In this document: in pieces, positions 7,949 through 16,596 of the stretch
How the letters are laid out: every line of letters begins with the position of its first letter
How positions within the stretch are numbered: the first letter of the stretch is position 1
DNA from: Arcicella aurantiaca
Lineage (GTDB): Bacteria > Bacteroidota > Bacteroidia > Cytophagales > Spirosomataceae
Length of the DNA stretch: 57,664 bases
Reading direction: 5' to 3'
NCBI RefSeq assembly: GCF_003148625.1
Contig: NZ_QGGO01000036.1
Location: 1-57,664 of the forward strand
The notes under the pieces: generated by a model
What the model saw: only the letters and a program-made list of their open reading frames with translations
Told to the model about the DNA's origin: nothing
The model's database searches: none
Translations under genes and position numbers: made by a program

Positions 7949-8896
7949 TTACTCGGTTGAAACTACTTCATAAGCCAAAGCCATATATTGTTTTGAAGCT
8001 TTTGATTTATTGTCAAATTTAAAAATATCTTCATTCAAATACTGACTTTGTTTAATTACGGTCAGGTTTTCAATCAAACTTTTAAAGACGGGCAAGGTTG
8101 GATACGTTTCTTGAACATTCTCCATTATTGCCTGATGAATGGTTTGATTATTATGCACCATCGTAAATAAAAAGCCTCTTACTTTCAACATCAGATTGGT
8201 GTATTCTTTAACGTTATCAATCTTTTCTATTAAGTTTTTAACGCCATTGAAGGCTGAACTTTCGGGCTGAATAGGAATAATACACTCATTGGACGCATTC
8301 AAAGCCGAAATAGTCATAATACCTAATGAAGGCGGACAATCGAATAGAATAAAATCAAATTGGTCAGCAATGGCTTGAATTTTTCGAGCTAAACGCATTT
8401 CAGAACCTACTTCGGTAATAAGTTTGATTTCATAAGTTGCCATGTTAATATCTGAAGGAGCAAGAAACAGATTTTCTTCAATGGGCAGAATAGGGAGGGG
8501 GTCTCGACTAATAAGCGATTCCACCACTTGTTTTTCAGGATTATGAATACCAAAACATTGAGACAAATTCCCTTGCGAATCCATGTCCACTAAAAGAACT
8601 TTATGTCCTAAAATAGCTAAAGCCTTTCCTAAGTTTATTGTTGTTGTGGTTTTACCAACGCCTCCTTTATGGTTAATTAATGATATACAACGAGCTTTCG
8701 TGAAACTTTGGTCATGATAACCGTATCGCCGTAAGACTTCCTCTAACTTGTCAAGATGTTTAGGGGCAAATGCTTGAACACCTTCCAATGCTTTATAAAT
8801 TGTGGTGGTTGGTATTCCAGCTTCTTTCTCTAATTGGGTTCTATTAATAGAGGGTCGAGAAAGTAAAAATTTTCTAACGGTTTCAGTAGTAATCAT
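7949..8896 (-). CDS. parA: ParA-family partition ATPase with N-terminal helix-turn-helix
   Basis: 315 residues. Residues 1-60 form a small helix-turn-helix region (RTQLEKEAGIPTTTIYKALEG), as in plasmid type Ia ParA proteins that autoregulate. The deviant Walker A box is NHKGGVGKTTTTINLG at about residues 74-89, followed by VLLVDMDSQGNLS (A' motif) and FDFILFDCPPSLG (Walker B). It drives plasmid partition with the downstream ParB and probably represses its own promoter in the AT-rich stretch 8897-8990, which it shares with the origin. Confidence 0.92.
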   Translation of the reverse strand: MITTETVRKFLLSRPSINRTQLEKEAGIPTTTIYKALEGVQAFAPKHLDKLEEVLRRYGYHDQSFTKARCISLINHKGGVGKTTTTINLGKALAILGHKVLLVDMDSQGNLSQCFGIHNPEKQVVESLISRDPLPILPIEENLFLAPSDINMATYEIKLITEVGSEMRLARKIQAIADQFDFILFDCPPSLGIMTISALNASNECIIPIQPESSAFNGVKNLIEKIDNVKEYTNLMLKVRGFLFTMVHNNQTIHQAIMENVQETYPTLPVFKSLIENLTVIKQSQYLNEDIFKFDNKSKASKQYMALAYEVVSTE

Positions 8897-9025
8897 TTGG
8901 CTGATATTTTAATTACACAAATATATAAAAATATATATCGTATAAAGAATAAATATTTATTTTTATATAAATTGATTTTCGGAATATGTTAAGTTGGTTT
9001 AGCTTTATAAATTGTGCCATTGTTC

Positions 9026-9533
9026 ATTGAAAAAGTCAGGTTACAATATAAATCCTCTTTAAACGCTATTTAACCTGACTTTTTCTTTTAATAATTCATC
9101 GAAAAAGTCAGGTTAGCTATTTTTAGTAGCTATTTAAAAGCTATTGAGGTCTTTTATTGGTGATTTTGATTGAAAAAGTCAGGTTATTGGCTCAATCTTC
9201 ATTTAAAATTGTTTGAGAATAAACAAAATCGAATTTAATGATTGAAAAAGTCAGGTTAGATAAAATTATTTCCAAATTAAGAGAATGTTCTTTGATAAAG
9301 GGATTTATCAATACTTTTAGCAAAAAGTCAGACCCAACCTATTATTTTTAGTAACTGACTCTGTATTTATTATATTTATCAATATATATTTGATTGTTTA
9401 GGGCGTTGTAAGGCATTGATTACCAAATAGTTACAAGTCTTAACCTGACTTTTTTGATGACTAATCTGACTTTTTCGATGAAAAGAACATCTCTAAACTG
9501 ACTTTTTCAATCACTTAACCTGACTTTTTCGAT
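9026..9533. other. Replication origin with iterons
   Basis: At least nine copies of a 17-18 bp iteron with consensus ATTGAAAAAGTCAGGTTA. Plus orientation: 9026-9043, 9099-9115, 9169-9186 and 9241-9258. Minus orientation: 9071-9085, 9441-9458, 9462-9479, 9494-9511 and 9516-9533; the third and fourth of these have one changed base in the core. A weaker copy is near 9320. A very AT-rich stretch at 8915-8985 on the parA side is a candidate unwinding element. The array lies directly upstream of rep. Copies in both orientations, about 180 bp apart at the centre, suggest separate initiation and copy-control (handcuffing or autorepression) clusters. Confidence 0.92.
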
Positions 9534-9615
9534 GAATGAAAGAGTCGGTTTATAAGATTTTCAAAAGGCTTGAAATTACGTAATTGTCTAAGAGATAGTA
9601 TCTTGAAAAACTCAC

Positions 9616-9655
9616 AAACAGACCTTGTTTTAGAAAAGTCTGTTTATTATATTTG
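9616..9655 (+). promoter_or_regulatory. rep promoter with flanking inverted repeat
   Basis: A Bacteroidota-type promoter: TTG at 9625-9627, 20 bases, then TATATTTG at 9648-9655 (TAnnTTTG). A perfect 8-bp inverted repeat, AAACAGAC (9616-9623) and GTCTGTTT (9638-9645), brackets the -33 element and is a candidate operator. The ATG of rep is 20 bases beyond. Confidence 0.65.
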
Positions 9656-9674
9656 ATTTCCAAAGTCAATAACT

Positions 9675-10646
9675 ATGAGCAGTAAACCAGAAAATAATCA
9701 AGATGGGTTTGTAAAAAGAATTAACAATTATCAGCCTAATACCCTCACAACTTCACGTCAATCTTATACGTTGCAAGAAAAGCGTATTTTAAGTTACGTA
9801 ATTAACCAGTTCAATCATAAAGACGAATACGTAAAAGACAAGAATGTAAGGTTCAAAATTCCCATAAATGAGTTAGCACAACACATGAATTACACAGAAG
9901 CCAAAAGTGCAGCTCAGGGTTTACTCACCAAACAAATCAGAATTGAAAATCCAGATAGTAAACAATTTATTACCAAAAATTTATTTGTTACCGCCAATTA
10001 TAATGTCGATAATTCTGGAGTCTTAGAAATGACTGTAAGTGCCGACTGCGTAGCAGATTTCATTAATTTAGGGCAACTTTACACACGCTACAATCTGGAA
10101 ATGTTTCTTTCTTTCAGTTCAAAATATACCCAAAGAATTTATGAACTCATTATGCTACACGCAGGACGTAAACAGTTTGATTTTTCCATTGATTTAAAAG
10201 AATTAAAGGAAATGATAGACGCTACCAATTATACAGTTTATTCCGATTTCAGACGAAAAGTGTTAGAAGTCGCACAAAAAGAACTCTCTGAAAAAACCGA
10301 TTTTAGTTTTGAAATTTCAACCAATGGTAAGCAAAGAAATATCAGCAGGTTAACATTTAAAATTATTTCATGGAAAAGAGACGCACAATCAGAAGTGAAT
10401 ATCGACCTCGAAAACTTCATCAATGCCCCATCAATAAACCAATTCAATGGCATTAAGCAAATCATTGAACAACACTATCAATTTAGAAAAGAACAAATCG
10501 CAAAGATTTTAAATAGCGAAGAATTAAGAGAGAAATTCGTTGAAATTGATGCAAAAATTAACGTCGGTTTAATCGAAATAAAAACCACTAAAACAAGATA
10601 CATGATTGTTGCCCTTGGCTTGAATAAATCCGATAAAACGTTCTAA
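9675..10646 (+). CDS. rep: Plasmid replication initiator protein (Rep_3 / RepB type)
   Basis: 323 residues. The N-terminal half has the winged-helix layout of iteron-binding initiators: LTTSRQSYTLQEKRILSYVINQ near the start, then FKIPINELAQHM, and KYTQRIYELIMLHAGRKQFDFSIDLKELKEMI in the second winged-helix region. Such proteins bind iterons as monomers and open the origin. It lies just downstream of the iteron array in the same orientation. The last third is less conserved. An AraC regulator starts 24 bases after the stop, so read-through from rep is possible. Confidence 0.92.
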   Translation: MSSKPENNQDGFVKRINNYQPNTLTTSRQSYTLQEKRILSYVINQFNHKDEYVKDKNVRFKIPINELAQHMNYTEAKSAAQGLLTKQIRIENPDSKQFITKNLFVTANYNVDNSGVLEMTVSADCVADFINLGQLYTRYNLEMFLSFSSKYTQRIYELIMLHAGRKQFDFSIDLKELKEMIDATNYTVYSDFRRKVLEVAQKELSEKTDFSFEISTNGKQRNISRLTFKIISWKRDAQSEVNIDLENFINAPSINQFNGIKQIIEQHYQFRKEQIAKILNSEELREKFVEIDAKINVGLIEIKTTKTRYMIVALGLNKSDKTF

Positions 10647-10670
10647 GAAAAACTGAGATAAAAACCAAAA

Positions 10671-11555
10671 ATGTCCACAAAAGTCTATTTCAAAGGAAAT
10701 TACCAAAAAGATTCAATTGATTTCGAAGATGGCTTGATTCAAGTCACGGCATTTCCCTTTGTAGATAGCCTGTTTGTCAGAGAAGTGAAACCCCATGCAC
10801 ATAATTTTTTTCAAGGTTTTTTGTTGGAAGAAGGCATCACCAGTCTTGAATATGAAGAAAATACCATAGAAATTATCGCCCCTGCATTTTTCACAATACC
10901 CAAAAACATCGTTCACGGACTTACCAATTCAGAGGATTGCAGAGGTTGGATAATTAATTTATCCGATTTATTTTTAGAAAATATCCTCAGAAAAGACGCA
11001 GATATTGTGATGGAATTGGACGCCATACATATCAAACATCTAAGAGAAGGGGAGGAGACAGAGGAAGTTATTGTTGCGATGAAAAAAATTGTAGCAGAAT
11101 TTAATCAAAATTTGCCTGGTAAATCAATTATGTTACAAAATTTGGTGAGCATTTTGGTCGTGGGTTTACACCGAATTTCTAAGAAAAATACCCATCCGCT
11201 AAACCCCTTACATTCAGATAATACCAGTAAAATCTATTTCAGAAGATTTATTCAGTTAATCAAAACAGACTATACTTTCAAAAAAACCGTTGAATCATTT
11301 GCCAATGATTTAGGTATTTCAGCCGGACATCTCAACCGAATTTGCCACCAAATAACCAATAATTCTCCCAAAGAAATTATTTCCAATTATTTCATTCAAG
11401 AAGCCCAAAAAGAACTTACCAGTATTGAAAAATCAATTACACAAATTTCTTATCAACTTCACTGCGACGACCCCGCCTATTTTTCACGATTATTTAAGAA
11501 AAGAACAGGTTTAACACCTAAAGAATATCGTGAAAAGCATGGCATAAAAGCCTAA
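10671..11555 (+). CDS. AraC-family transcriptional regulator, likely of the gentisate cassette
   Basis: 294 residues. An N-terminal cupin-like sensor region (HAHNFFQGFLLEEGITSLEYEEN and a PAFFTIPKNIVH segment) is followed by a C-terminal pair of AraC helix-turn-helix motifs (residues about 190-290), ending in DPAYFSRLFKKRTGLTPKEYR, the family signature. It is the first gene on the strand that carries the transporter and gentisate dioxygenase. I infer that it responds to an aromatic acid such as gentisate or 3-hydroxybenzoate and activates the 11816-16005 genes. The 260-base gap after it probably holds the controlled promoter. Confidence 0.82.
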   Translation: MSTKVYFKGNYQKDSIDFEDGLIQVTAFPFVDSLFVREVKPHAHNFFQGFLLEEGITSLEYEENTIEIIAPAFFTIPKNIVHGLTNSEDCRGWIINLSDLFLENILRKDADIVMELDAIHIKHLREGEETEEVIVAMKKIVAEFNQNLPGKSIMLQNLVSILVVGLHRISKKNTHPLNPLHSDNTSKIYFRRFIQLIKTDYTFKKTVESFANDLGISAGHLNRICHQITNNSPKEIISNYFIQEAQKELTSIEKSITQISYQLHCDDPAYFSRLFKKRTGLTPKEYREKHGIKA

Positions 11556-11815
11556 AAAATCACTTTCCTTTCGTATTGTTTGATTTGTCCTAAAAACAAA
11601 TGAAAAGTCCTAAATACTTCTTTCAGAAAGTCTATTTCTTTGCATCACTATAAAAAAACTAAAAATAGTTATGAAAAAATATGATAATTATCAGTAGCAA
11701 ATTTCGTTTTGCCAACTAATATTTATCCATAACCATTCTTTGAGCATAGCTTTATACTCTTATAATTTGAGAGCTAACCACTAAATTTTACAGTTAAAAT
11801 TAATCCTAAGTCAAC

Positions 11816-13126
11816 ATGAATAAAGTTGAAATTCAACCTTTTTTAGACAACGCACAGTTTAATAAATTCCATAAAAAAGTGTTGTTTTGGACAGCCTTTA
11901 TCATCATTTTTGATGGATACGATTTGGGTATTTACGGAACAGTTTTGCCTATTCTGATGAAAGAATGGCACTTAACACCAGTGCAAGCGGGCAGTTTAGC
12001 AAGTTATGGGTTGTTTGGTATGATGTTCGGAGCATTAATATTTGGCACGCTGGCGGCACGCACAGGTTTAAAAAAAGCCATTATTTGTTGTATTCTTTTA
12101 TTCAGTGTTTTTACGGTTTTATGTGGCTTTGCCAATTCCCCTACCACCTTTGCTATATTTAGATTTATTGCAGGGCTTGGCATTGGTGGAGTCATGCCAA
12201 ATGTTGTTGCTTTAATGTCTGAATATGCCCCTAAAAATATTCGTAACACCTTGGTAACCACTATGTTTAGTGGCTATGCAATAGGAGGAATTTTATCCGT
12301 CTTGATGGGAATGTTTTTGATACCAAACTTTGGTTGGCAAGCAGTTTTTTATGTAGGTTTATTGCCCATCATTTTACTGCCTTTGATTATAAAAGACCTT
12401 CCAGAATCATTGAGTTTTTTAGTCAAGAAAGGTAAAACAGATGAAGCACAGGGAGTTTTAGTAAAGTTAGACCCGCAATTTGTACCTCAAAAAGATAATG
12501 CTTTAGTAATTGCCCAAACCGAAATCAATAATTCAAGTCTTGCAGATTTATTCAAAAATAATAGACTTATGAGTACGCTCATGTTTTGGATTGCCTTTTT
12601 TATGTGTCTTTTAGTGATATACGGCGTAAGTTCTTGGCTTTCTAAATTGATTATGACCAAACCAGAATACAAGGATAATTTGAGTTTAGGGCTTACTTTT
12701 TTGCTTGTCTATCATACAGGAGCCGTTTTTGGGGCAATCTTGGGCGGAAGGTTAGGAGACAAATTTGATGTCAGAAAAACGGTAATTATATTTTTTATCA
12801 TTGCCACCATTGTTATCGCATTATTGGGTTATACCTCATCATTTTTACTGTATGTTTTAATGTTCTTGGCAGGAGCTACAACCTCTGGAAATCAGATAAT
12901 TATGAATACTTTGGTAGCCCAATATTATCCAGCATTGTTACGTCCAGTTGGCTTTGGTTGGGCATTGGGCGTAGGTAGAGTAGGGGCAATAATTGGACCA
13001 ATTTTAGGGGGCGTTTTAGTCGGTTGGAAACTACCATTTGAACAGAATTTCTTTGCTTTTTCACTTGCTGCCGCTATTGCTGCTTTTGCTATTTTCTTGG
13101 TTAGAATTGAAAACAAAAAGGAATAA
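11816..13126 (+). CDS. MFS transporter, aromatic acid:H+ symporter (AAHS) type
   Basis: 436 residues with about 12 membrane spans. The first span carries DGYDLGIYGTVLP, close to the AAHS signature near the start of PcaK and BenK proteins. The loop between spans 2 and 3 (GTLAARTGLKKA) is the MFS motif A in degenerate form. It probably imports gentisate or a related hydroxybenzoate through the inner membrane for the dioxygenase encoded next. Length is as expected for the family. Confidence 0.88.
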   Translation: MNKVEIQPFLDNAQFNKFHKKVLFWTAFIIIFDGYDLGIYGTVLPILMKEWHLTPVQAGSLASYGLFGMMFGALIFGTLAARTGLKKAIICCILLFSVFTVLCGFANSPTTFAIFRFIAGLGIGGVMPNVVALMSEYAPKNIRNTLVTTMFSGYAIGGILSVLMGMFLIPNFGWQAVFYVGLLPIILLPLIIKDLPESLSFLVKKGKTDEAQGVLVKLDPQFVPQKDNALVIAQTEINNSSLADLFKNNRLMSTLMFWIAFFMCLLVIYGVSSWLSKLIMTKPEYKDNLSLGLTFLLVYHTGAVFGAILGGRLGDKFDVRKTVIIFFIIATIVIALLGYTSSFLLYVLMFLAGATTSGNQIIMNTLVAQYYPALLRPVGFGWALGVGRVGAIIGPILGGVLVGWKLPFEQNFFAFSLAAAIAAFAIFLVRIENKKE

Positions 13127-13182
13127 GGATTTTAATTTAAAGCCTATTAATCAGTCGGTTATAAGTTTTAGCATTAATTTTC

Positions 13183-13259
13183 GGAAGTATGTATTTAATG
13201 TCGCACGGGTGAGGTTTTTTCGACTCAAATTTAACTTGCGACATTAAGTATATACTTCC
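13183..13259. repeat. Palindromic element, family B (GGAAGTATGTATTTAATG ends)
   Basis: 77 bp with 23-bp inverted ends that differ at 2 positions, beginning GGAAGTATGTATTTAATG. It sits in the gap between the transporter and gentisate dioxygenase genes. One end of the same family occurs at 56757, joined to a family A end. It has no coding capacity and may form a stable hairpin within the operon transcript. Confidence 0.75.
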
Positions 13260-13425
13260 ATTAATTTTTAATAAATACTGAATACAACTAAATATATTTT
13301 CGAAGAGATTTTTCAATGAGTTGACGTATATGCTAAATCGTAAGAATTAAAAGCATACAATTTGAAATTCAGAAACGAAAGATAAGATGAAAGTAAATCT
13401 ATAATTTTTTACTTGATTTAATAAA

Positions 13426-14499
13426 ATGAACGATAACAAAATAGATGAATTACTCCAAAATTTCAAAGAAGCCAATCTCAAGCCTCTTTGGACGCTTGAA
13501 CATGATGTAATGCCATTTTCACCAAAACCAAATGCCATTCCTTGGCTATGGAAATGGAATAAATTGTATGAATTGGCAGAAGATGCAGGAGAATTAATTA
13601 CACTCGAAAAAGGGGGCGACCGCCGTGCTATTGCGTTAGCCAATCCGGGATTAGGTGGAATGCCTTTTGCTACCGAAACCTTATGGACGGCGGTGCAATG
13701 GCTCAACGGAAAAGAAGTTGCTCCTGCACATCGTCATACTTCGCAAGCAATTCGTTTTATTGTGGATGGTGCTGGCAGTTATAGCACCGTTGAAGGTGAT
13801 AGAGTGTATTTGGAAAGAGGAGATTTGGTGCTAAACCCACCAATGCTTTGGCACGACCACGGTAGTGATTCCGACGAAAGAGCCATTTGGATTGATGGTT
13901 TAGATATTCCGCTTACAAAATATTTGAATGCCAATTTCTTTGAGCATCTTCATCAAGATGTTCAGGAAGTAGATACTGTCAAAAATTATAGTATTCTCAA
14001 ATATGGTGCAGGAACAATGAAACCCGCTTGGGAACGCCAAAAACCGATGTATCCACCTATCAGCACTTTCAAATGGGCTAAAACGGAACAAGCTCTCATG
14101 GATTTGGCAAAAAGTGGCGATGCTTGTCCTCATGACGATATTGCTTTAGAATATATCAACCCAATAACGGGTAGCTCAGTCATGAAAACATTTAGTTGTT
14201 GGATACAAATGATTCGCCCCAATGTACACACACAGGCTCATAGAGAAGTTTGTAGTACAGTATATTTTGTATTTGAGGGAAGCGGTTATTCAGTTATTGA
14301 CGGTATTCGTTTTGATTGGCAACAAGGCGACCTTTTTGTAGTTCCAAACTGGAAATTACACGAACACGTGAATACTTCTGAGGAAAGAGCCATTTTGTTT
14401 AGCCTCAACGACCGACCAACGATGGAAGCTTTGGATAAATATCGAGAAGAGAAATATCAAGAAAACGGAGGACATCAAGAAATAAAGAGTGTATTTTAA
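13426..14499 (+). CDS. Gentisate 1,2-dioxygenase
   Basis: 357 residues, a bicupin ring-cleavage dioxygenase of the usual gentisate dioxygenase length. The N-terminal cupin has PAHRHTSQAIRF, with iron ligands H102 and H104, and a second motif NPPMLWHDHG with the third His at 143 or 145. The C-terminal cupin is present but lacks a clear second metal site, as is common. It opens gentisate (2,5-dihydroxybenzoate) to maleylpyruvate using Fe(II) and O2 in the cytosol. It sits between the AAHS transporter and the hydrolase that would act two steps later. The genes that make gentisate are not in this window. Confidence 0.93.
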   Translation: MNDNKIDELLQNFKEANLKPLWTLEHDVMPFSPKPNAIPWLWKWNKLYELAEDAGELITLEKGGDRRAIALANPGLGGMPFATETLWTAVQWLNGKEVAPAHRHTSQAIRFIVDGAGSYSTVEGDRVYLERGDLVLNPPMLWHDHGSDSDERAIWIDGLDIPLTKYLNANFFEHLHQDVQEVDTVKNYSILKYGAGTMKPAWERQKPMYPPISTFKWAKTEQALMDLAKSGDACPHDDIALEYINPITGSSVMKTFSCWIQMIRPNVHTQAHREVCSTVYFVFEGSGYSVIDGIRFDWQQGDLFVVPNWKLHEHVNTSEERAILFSLNDRPTMEALDKYREEKYQENGGHQEIKSVF

Positions 14500-14512
14500 A
14501 ATAAAAAATGAT

Positions 14513-14608
14513 GGCACGCAGATGATGTAGATTTTCAAACACAGATGTATTTGATTTTTTAATCTGAAAAAATCAGCGTTACGAATCTATCTGCGTTATC
14601 TGCGTGCC
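14513..14608. repeat. Imperfect inverted repeat between dioxygenase and hydrolase genes
   Basis: Arms GGCACGCAGAT (from 14513) and ATCTGCGTGCC (ending 14608), with further ATCTGCGT repetition at 14588-14597. This is a dispersed intergenic repeat of the type common in Cytophagales genomes. In the transcript it would form a hairpin between the two catabolic genes. Confidence 0.7.
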
Positions 14609-14622
14609 AAAAATCAAAAAAA

Positions 14623-16005
14623 ATGAAATTAGCTAATATTAAAATTGAAGGAAAAAGCACCTTCGGAGTGCTGAAAGGAGATATTGTTATTGATGCTCAT
14701 GCTTTGCAGGCACCAGTTATTGAAAATACTTTAGCATGGATAAATGCAGACGAAGCAACTAAATCTTCTTTTCAAACAGCGGTAGAGAATGCCAATGTTG
14801 AGCAATTGTTAGCAGAAAATAAAGCATTCAATATGATAGACGACCGTATTGAATTTTTACCTGCTGTACATGAACCAAAAAAAATTATCTGTGTAGGTCA
14901 TAATTTTAGAACACATATTTTGGAAATGAAAAGGGAGATTCCGAAATACGCTATGATTTTTGCAAAATATCATAATGTACTTGCTGGACATAAAGAAATC
15001 ATTCCAATTCCAGAGGTATCTAAAGAATTTGACTATGAAGCGGAATTAACGGTTGTCATCGGAAAACAAGCAAAAGCCGTTTCATTAGAAAATGCACTCG
15101 ACTACGTGGCAGGTTATACAGTTGCCAACGACCTCAGTGTTCGTGATTATCAACGTAGAACAATTCAGTTTTTACAAGGAAAATCGTTTGATAAATCTGG
15201 ACCAATTGGACCTTTCATGGTAACAAGAGACGAATTAAATGATGTTGATAAAGAACACATGGTACTTCGTTTGAATGGTCAGATTATGCAAGAAACACCA
15301 CTTGCGGATATGGTTTTCAGTGTTTCGGATTTAGTTTCTCAAATTTCGGAATACATGACCTTAGAACCTGGTGATGTGATACTTACGGGTACTCCAGGTG
15401 GCGTTGGGGCAGCTCGCACACCACCTGTATGGATTCAACATGGCGATACCATTGAAGTAGAAATTACCAATGTTGGAGTACTTAGAAATAGTTTTAGATT
15501 GCCTTCAAAATCGCAAGAGCAATACCCAAACATCGAGGAAATGAAAGCGTCATTACAAGCTGATAAACAAGCTTTTACTGATTTATTAAGCAATATTGGA
15601 GAACAAAATTTACACACAAGACCATATACCGATAGTTGGACTGTTGCGGAAGCCGTTGCTCATATTACAGATGCCATAGACTTTTTCCAACATGAAAGTA
15701 TTAAAGCATTGGCTAATCCTGCTGAAAAAGTAGGCAGACATAAAACCAATGAAAGACGTTTGGCTCGTATTGCAGAACATGGTGCAGATTCGGCAGAGCA
15801 ATTATCAGCACAAATTTCAAGCAGTATAGACAGTTGTTTGAGCTTTTTGGAAGGATTGACAGATGAAGATTTGGCTAAAAAAGTACAGCATAAATTGCCA
15901 AAATTCGGAGAAATGGAATTAGGGTCATTCCTAAATCATTTTGTGGTTGGACATAGCAAAGCACATCTTCGCCAATGTCTTAATTTACAAAATAGATTTG
16001 CGTAA
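14623..16005 (+). CDS. Fumarylacetoacetate-hydrolase-family protein fused to a DinB/MDMPI-like domain
   Basis: 460 residues in two domains. Residues about 80-293 are a FAH fold: metal ligands E139 and E141 (DYEAEL), D170 (ANDLSVRD), K187, and TGTPGGVG at 255-262; family and context suggest fumarylpyruvate hydrolase, giving fumarate and pyruvate. Residues about 305-460 are a DinB-like four-helix bundle with the metal triad H347, H444 and H448 (AHITD and VVGHSKAH). The mycothiol-dependent maleylpyruvate isomerase of actinobacteria belongs to this same superfamily. No separate isomerase gene is present, so I infer that the DinB part performs the missing maleylpyruvate to fumarylpyruvate step with a bacillithiol-like or other thiol. 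The fusion has no internal stop or frameshift. Confidence 0.85.
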   Translation: MKLANIKIEGKSTFGVLKGDIVIDAHALQAPVIENTLAWINADEATKSSFQTAVENANVEQLLAENKAFNMIDDRIEFLPAVHEPKKIICVGHNFRTHILEMKREIPKYAMIFAKYHNVLAGHKEIIPIPEVSKEFDYEAELTVVIGKQAKAVSLENALDYVAGYTVANDLSVRDYQRRTIQFLQGKSFDKSGPIGPFMVTRDELNDVDKEHMVLRLNGQIMQETPLADMVFSVSDLVSQISEYMTLEPGDVILTGTPGGVGAARTPPVWIQHGDTIEVEITNVGVLRNSFRLPSKSQEQYPNIEEMKASLQADKQAFTDLLSNIGEQNLHTRPYTDSWTVAEAVAHITDAIDFFQHESIKALANPAEKVGRHKTNERRLARIAEHGADSAEQLSAQISSSIDSCLSFLEGLTDEDLAKKVQHKLPKFGEMELGSFLNHFVVGHSKAHLRQCLNLQNRFA

Positions 16006-16218
16006 TGGGTAGTAAATAGGAGTGGGGATTGGGGGTTTAAGACTAACATAGACTTGATTATCAATAGTTTATGTGGTTTTTAAAATATAGCCTAAATTTG
16101 CATGATTACTTACTTCTACTTTGGCACTTTAAATAAATGGAGCAAATTTGACTTTCAGGAAGTTGAAAGGTAAATACTCAAATTACCATCTTTTTTTAGA
16201 GTGTCAAAGTAGATTTAG

Positions 16219-16342
16219 TACACTGTTTAATAAGTTATCTAAATAATTTTTATCCTAAAATCTTTGATTGTGGGAACTTCCCGAAAGTTTAACCCACAAT
16301 GGAATTGTTTCGGGAAGTTAAAATAACTTATTAAACAGTGTA
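16219..16342. repeat. MITE family C, copy 1
   Basis: A 124-bp element with perfect 20-bp terminal inverted repeats (TACACTGTTTAATAAGTTAT). It is flanked by TTTAG on both sides (16214-16218 and 16343-16347), a likely 5-bp target duplication. Inside is a second hairpin built on a GGGAACTTCCCGAAAGTT-like segment. It lies in the 528-base gene-free gap after the fusion hydrolase gene; nothing else was seen in that gap apart from a possible promoter near 16482. Confidence 0.8.
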
Positions 16343-16481
16343 TTTAGAGATTCTCCAAGATTATTGATAACTACCATCGTTTTGACTATCAATCATTTAT
16401 AAAATTATCACTTTATTTTGTCTCATTAGTTAACGAAAATATGTACTTAATTATCGAATAAAACTATTGAACTTTTTGTAT

Positions 16482-16489
16482 TAAATTTG
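16482..16489 (+). promoter_or_regulatory. Possible -7 element for the WYL regulator gene
   Basis: TAAATTTG fits the Bacteroidota TAnnTTTG consensus and lies 108 bases before the preferred ATG at 16597. No well-spaced -33 element was found. Confidence 0.35.
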
Positions 16490-16596
16490 AGCAGACGGTT
16501 TACAAAACCTTGTATTAGGCAAGCTACCAAAAGTTGCTTAGCTATCATTCCAAGCGACAAACCTACAACCAAACAAAATTTGCTGACTTTTACAGA

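Noticed and set aside
9026-9533. CRISPR array
   Set aside because: The repeats occur in both orientations with irregular spacing, are only 17-18 bp, and sit beside rep and parA; they are iterons.
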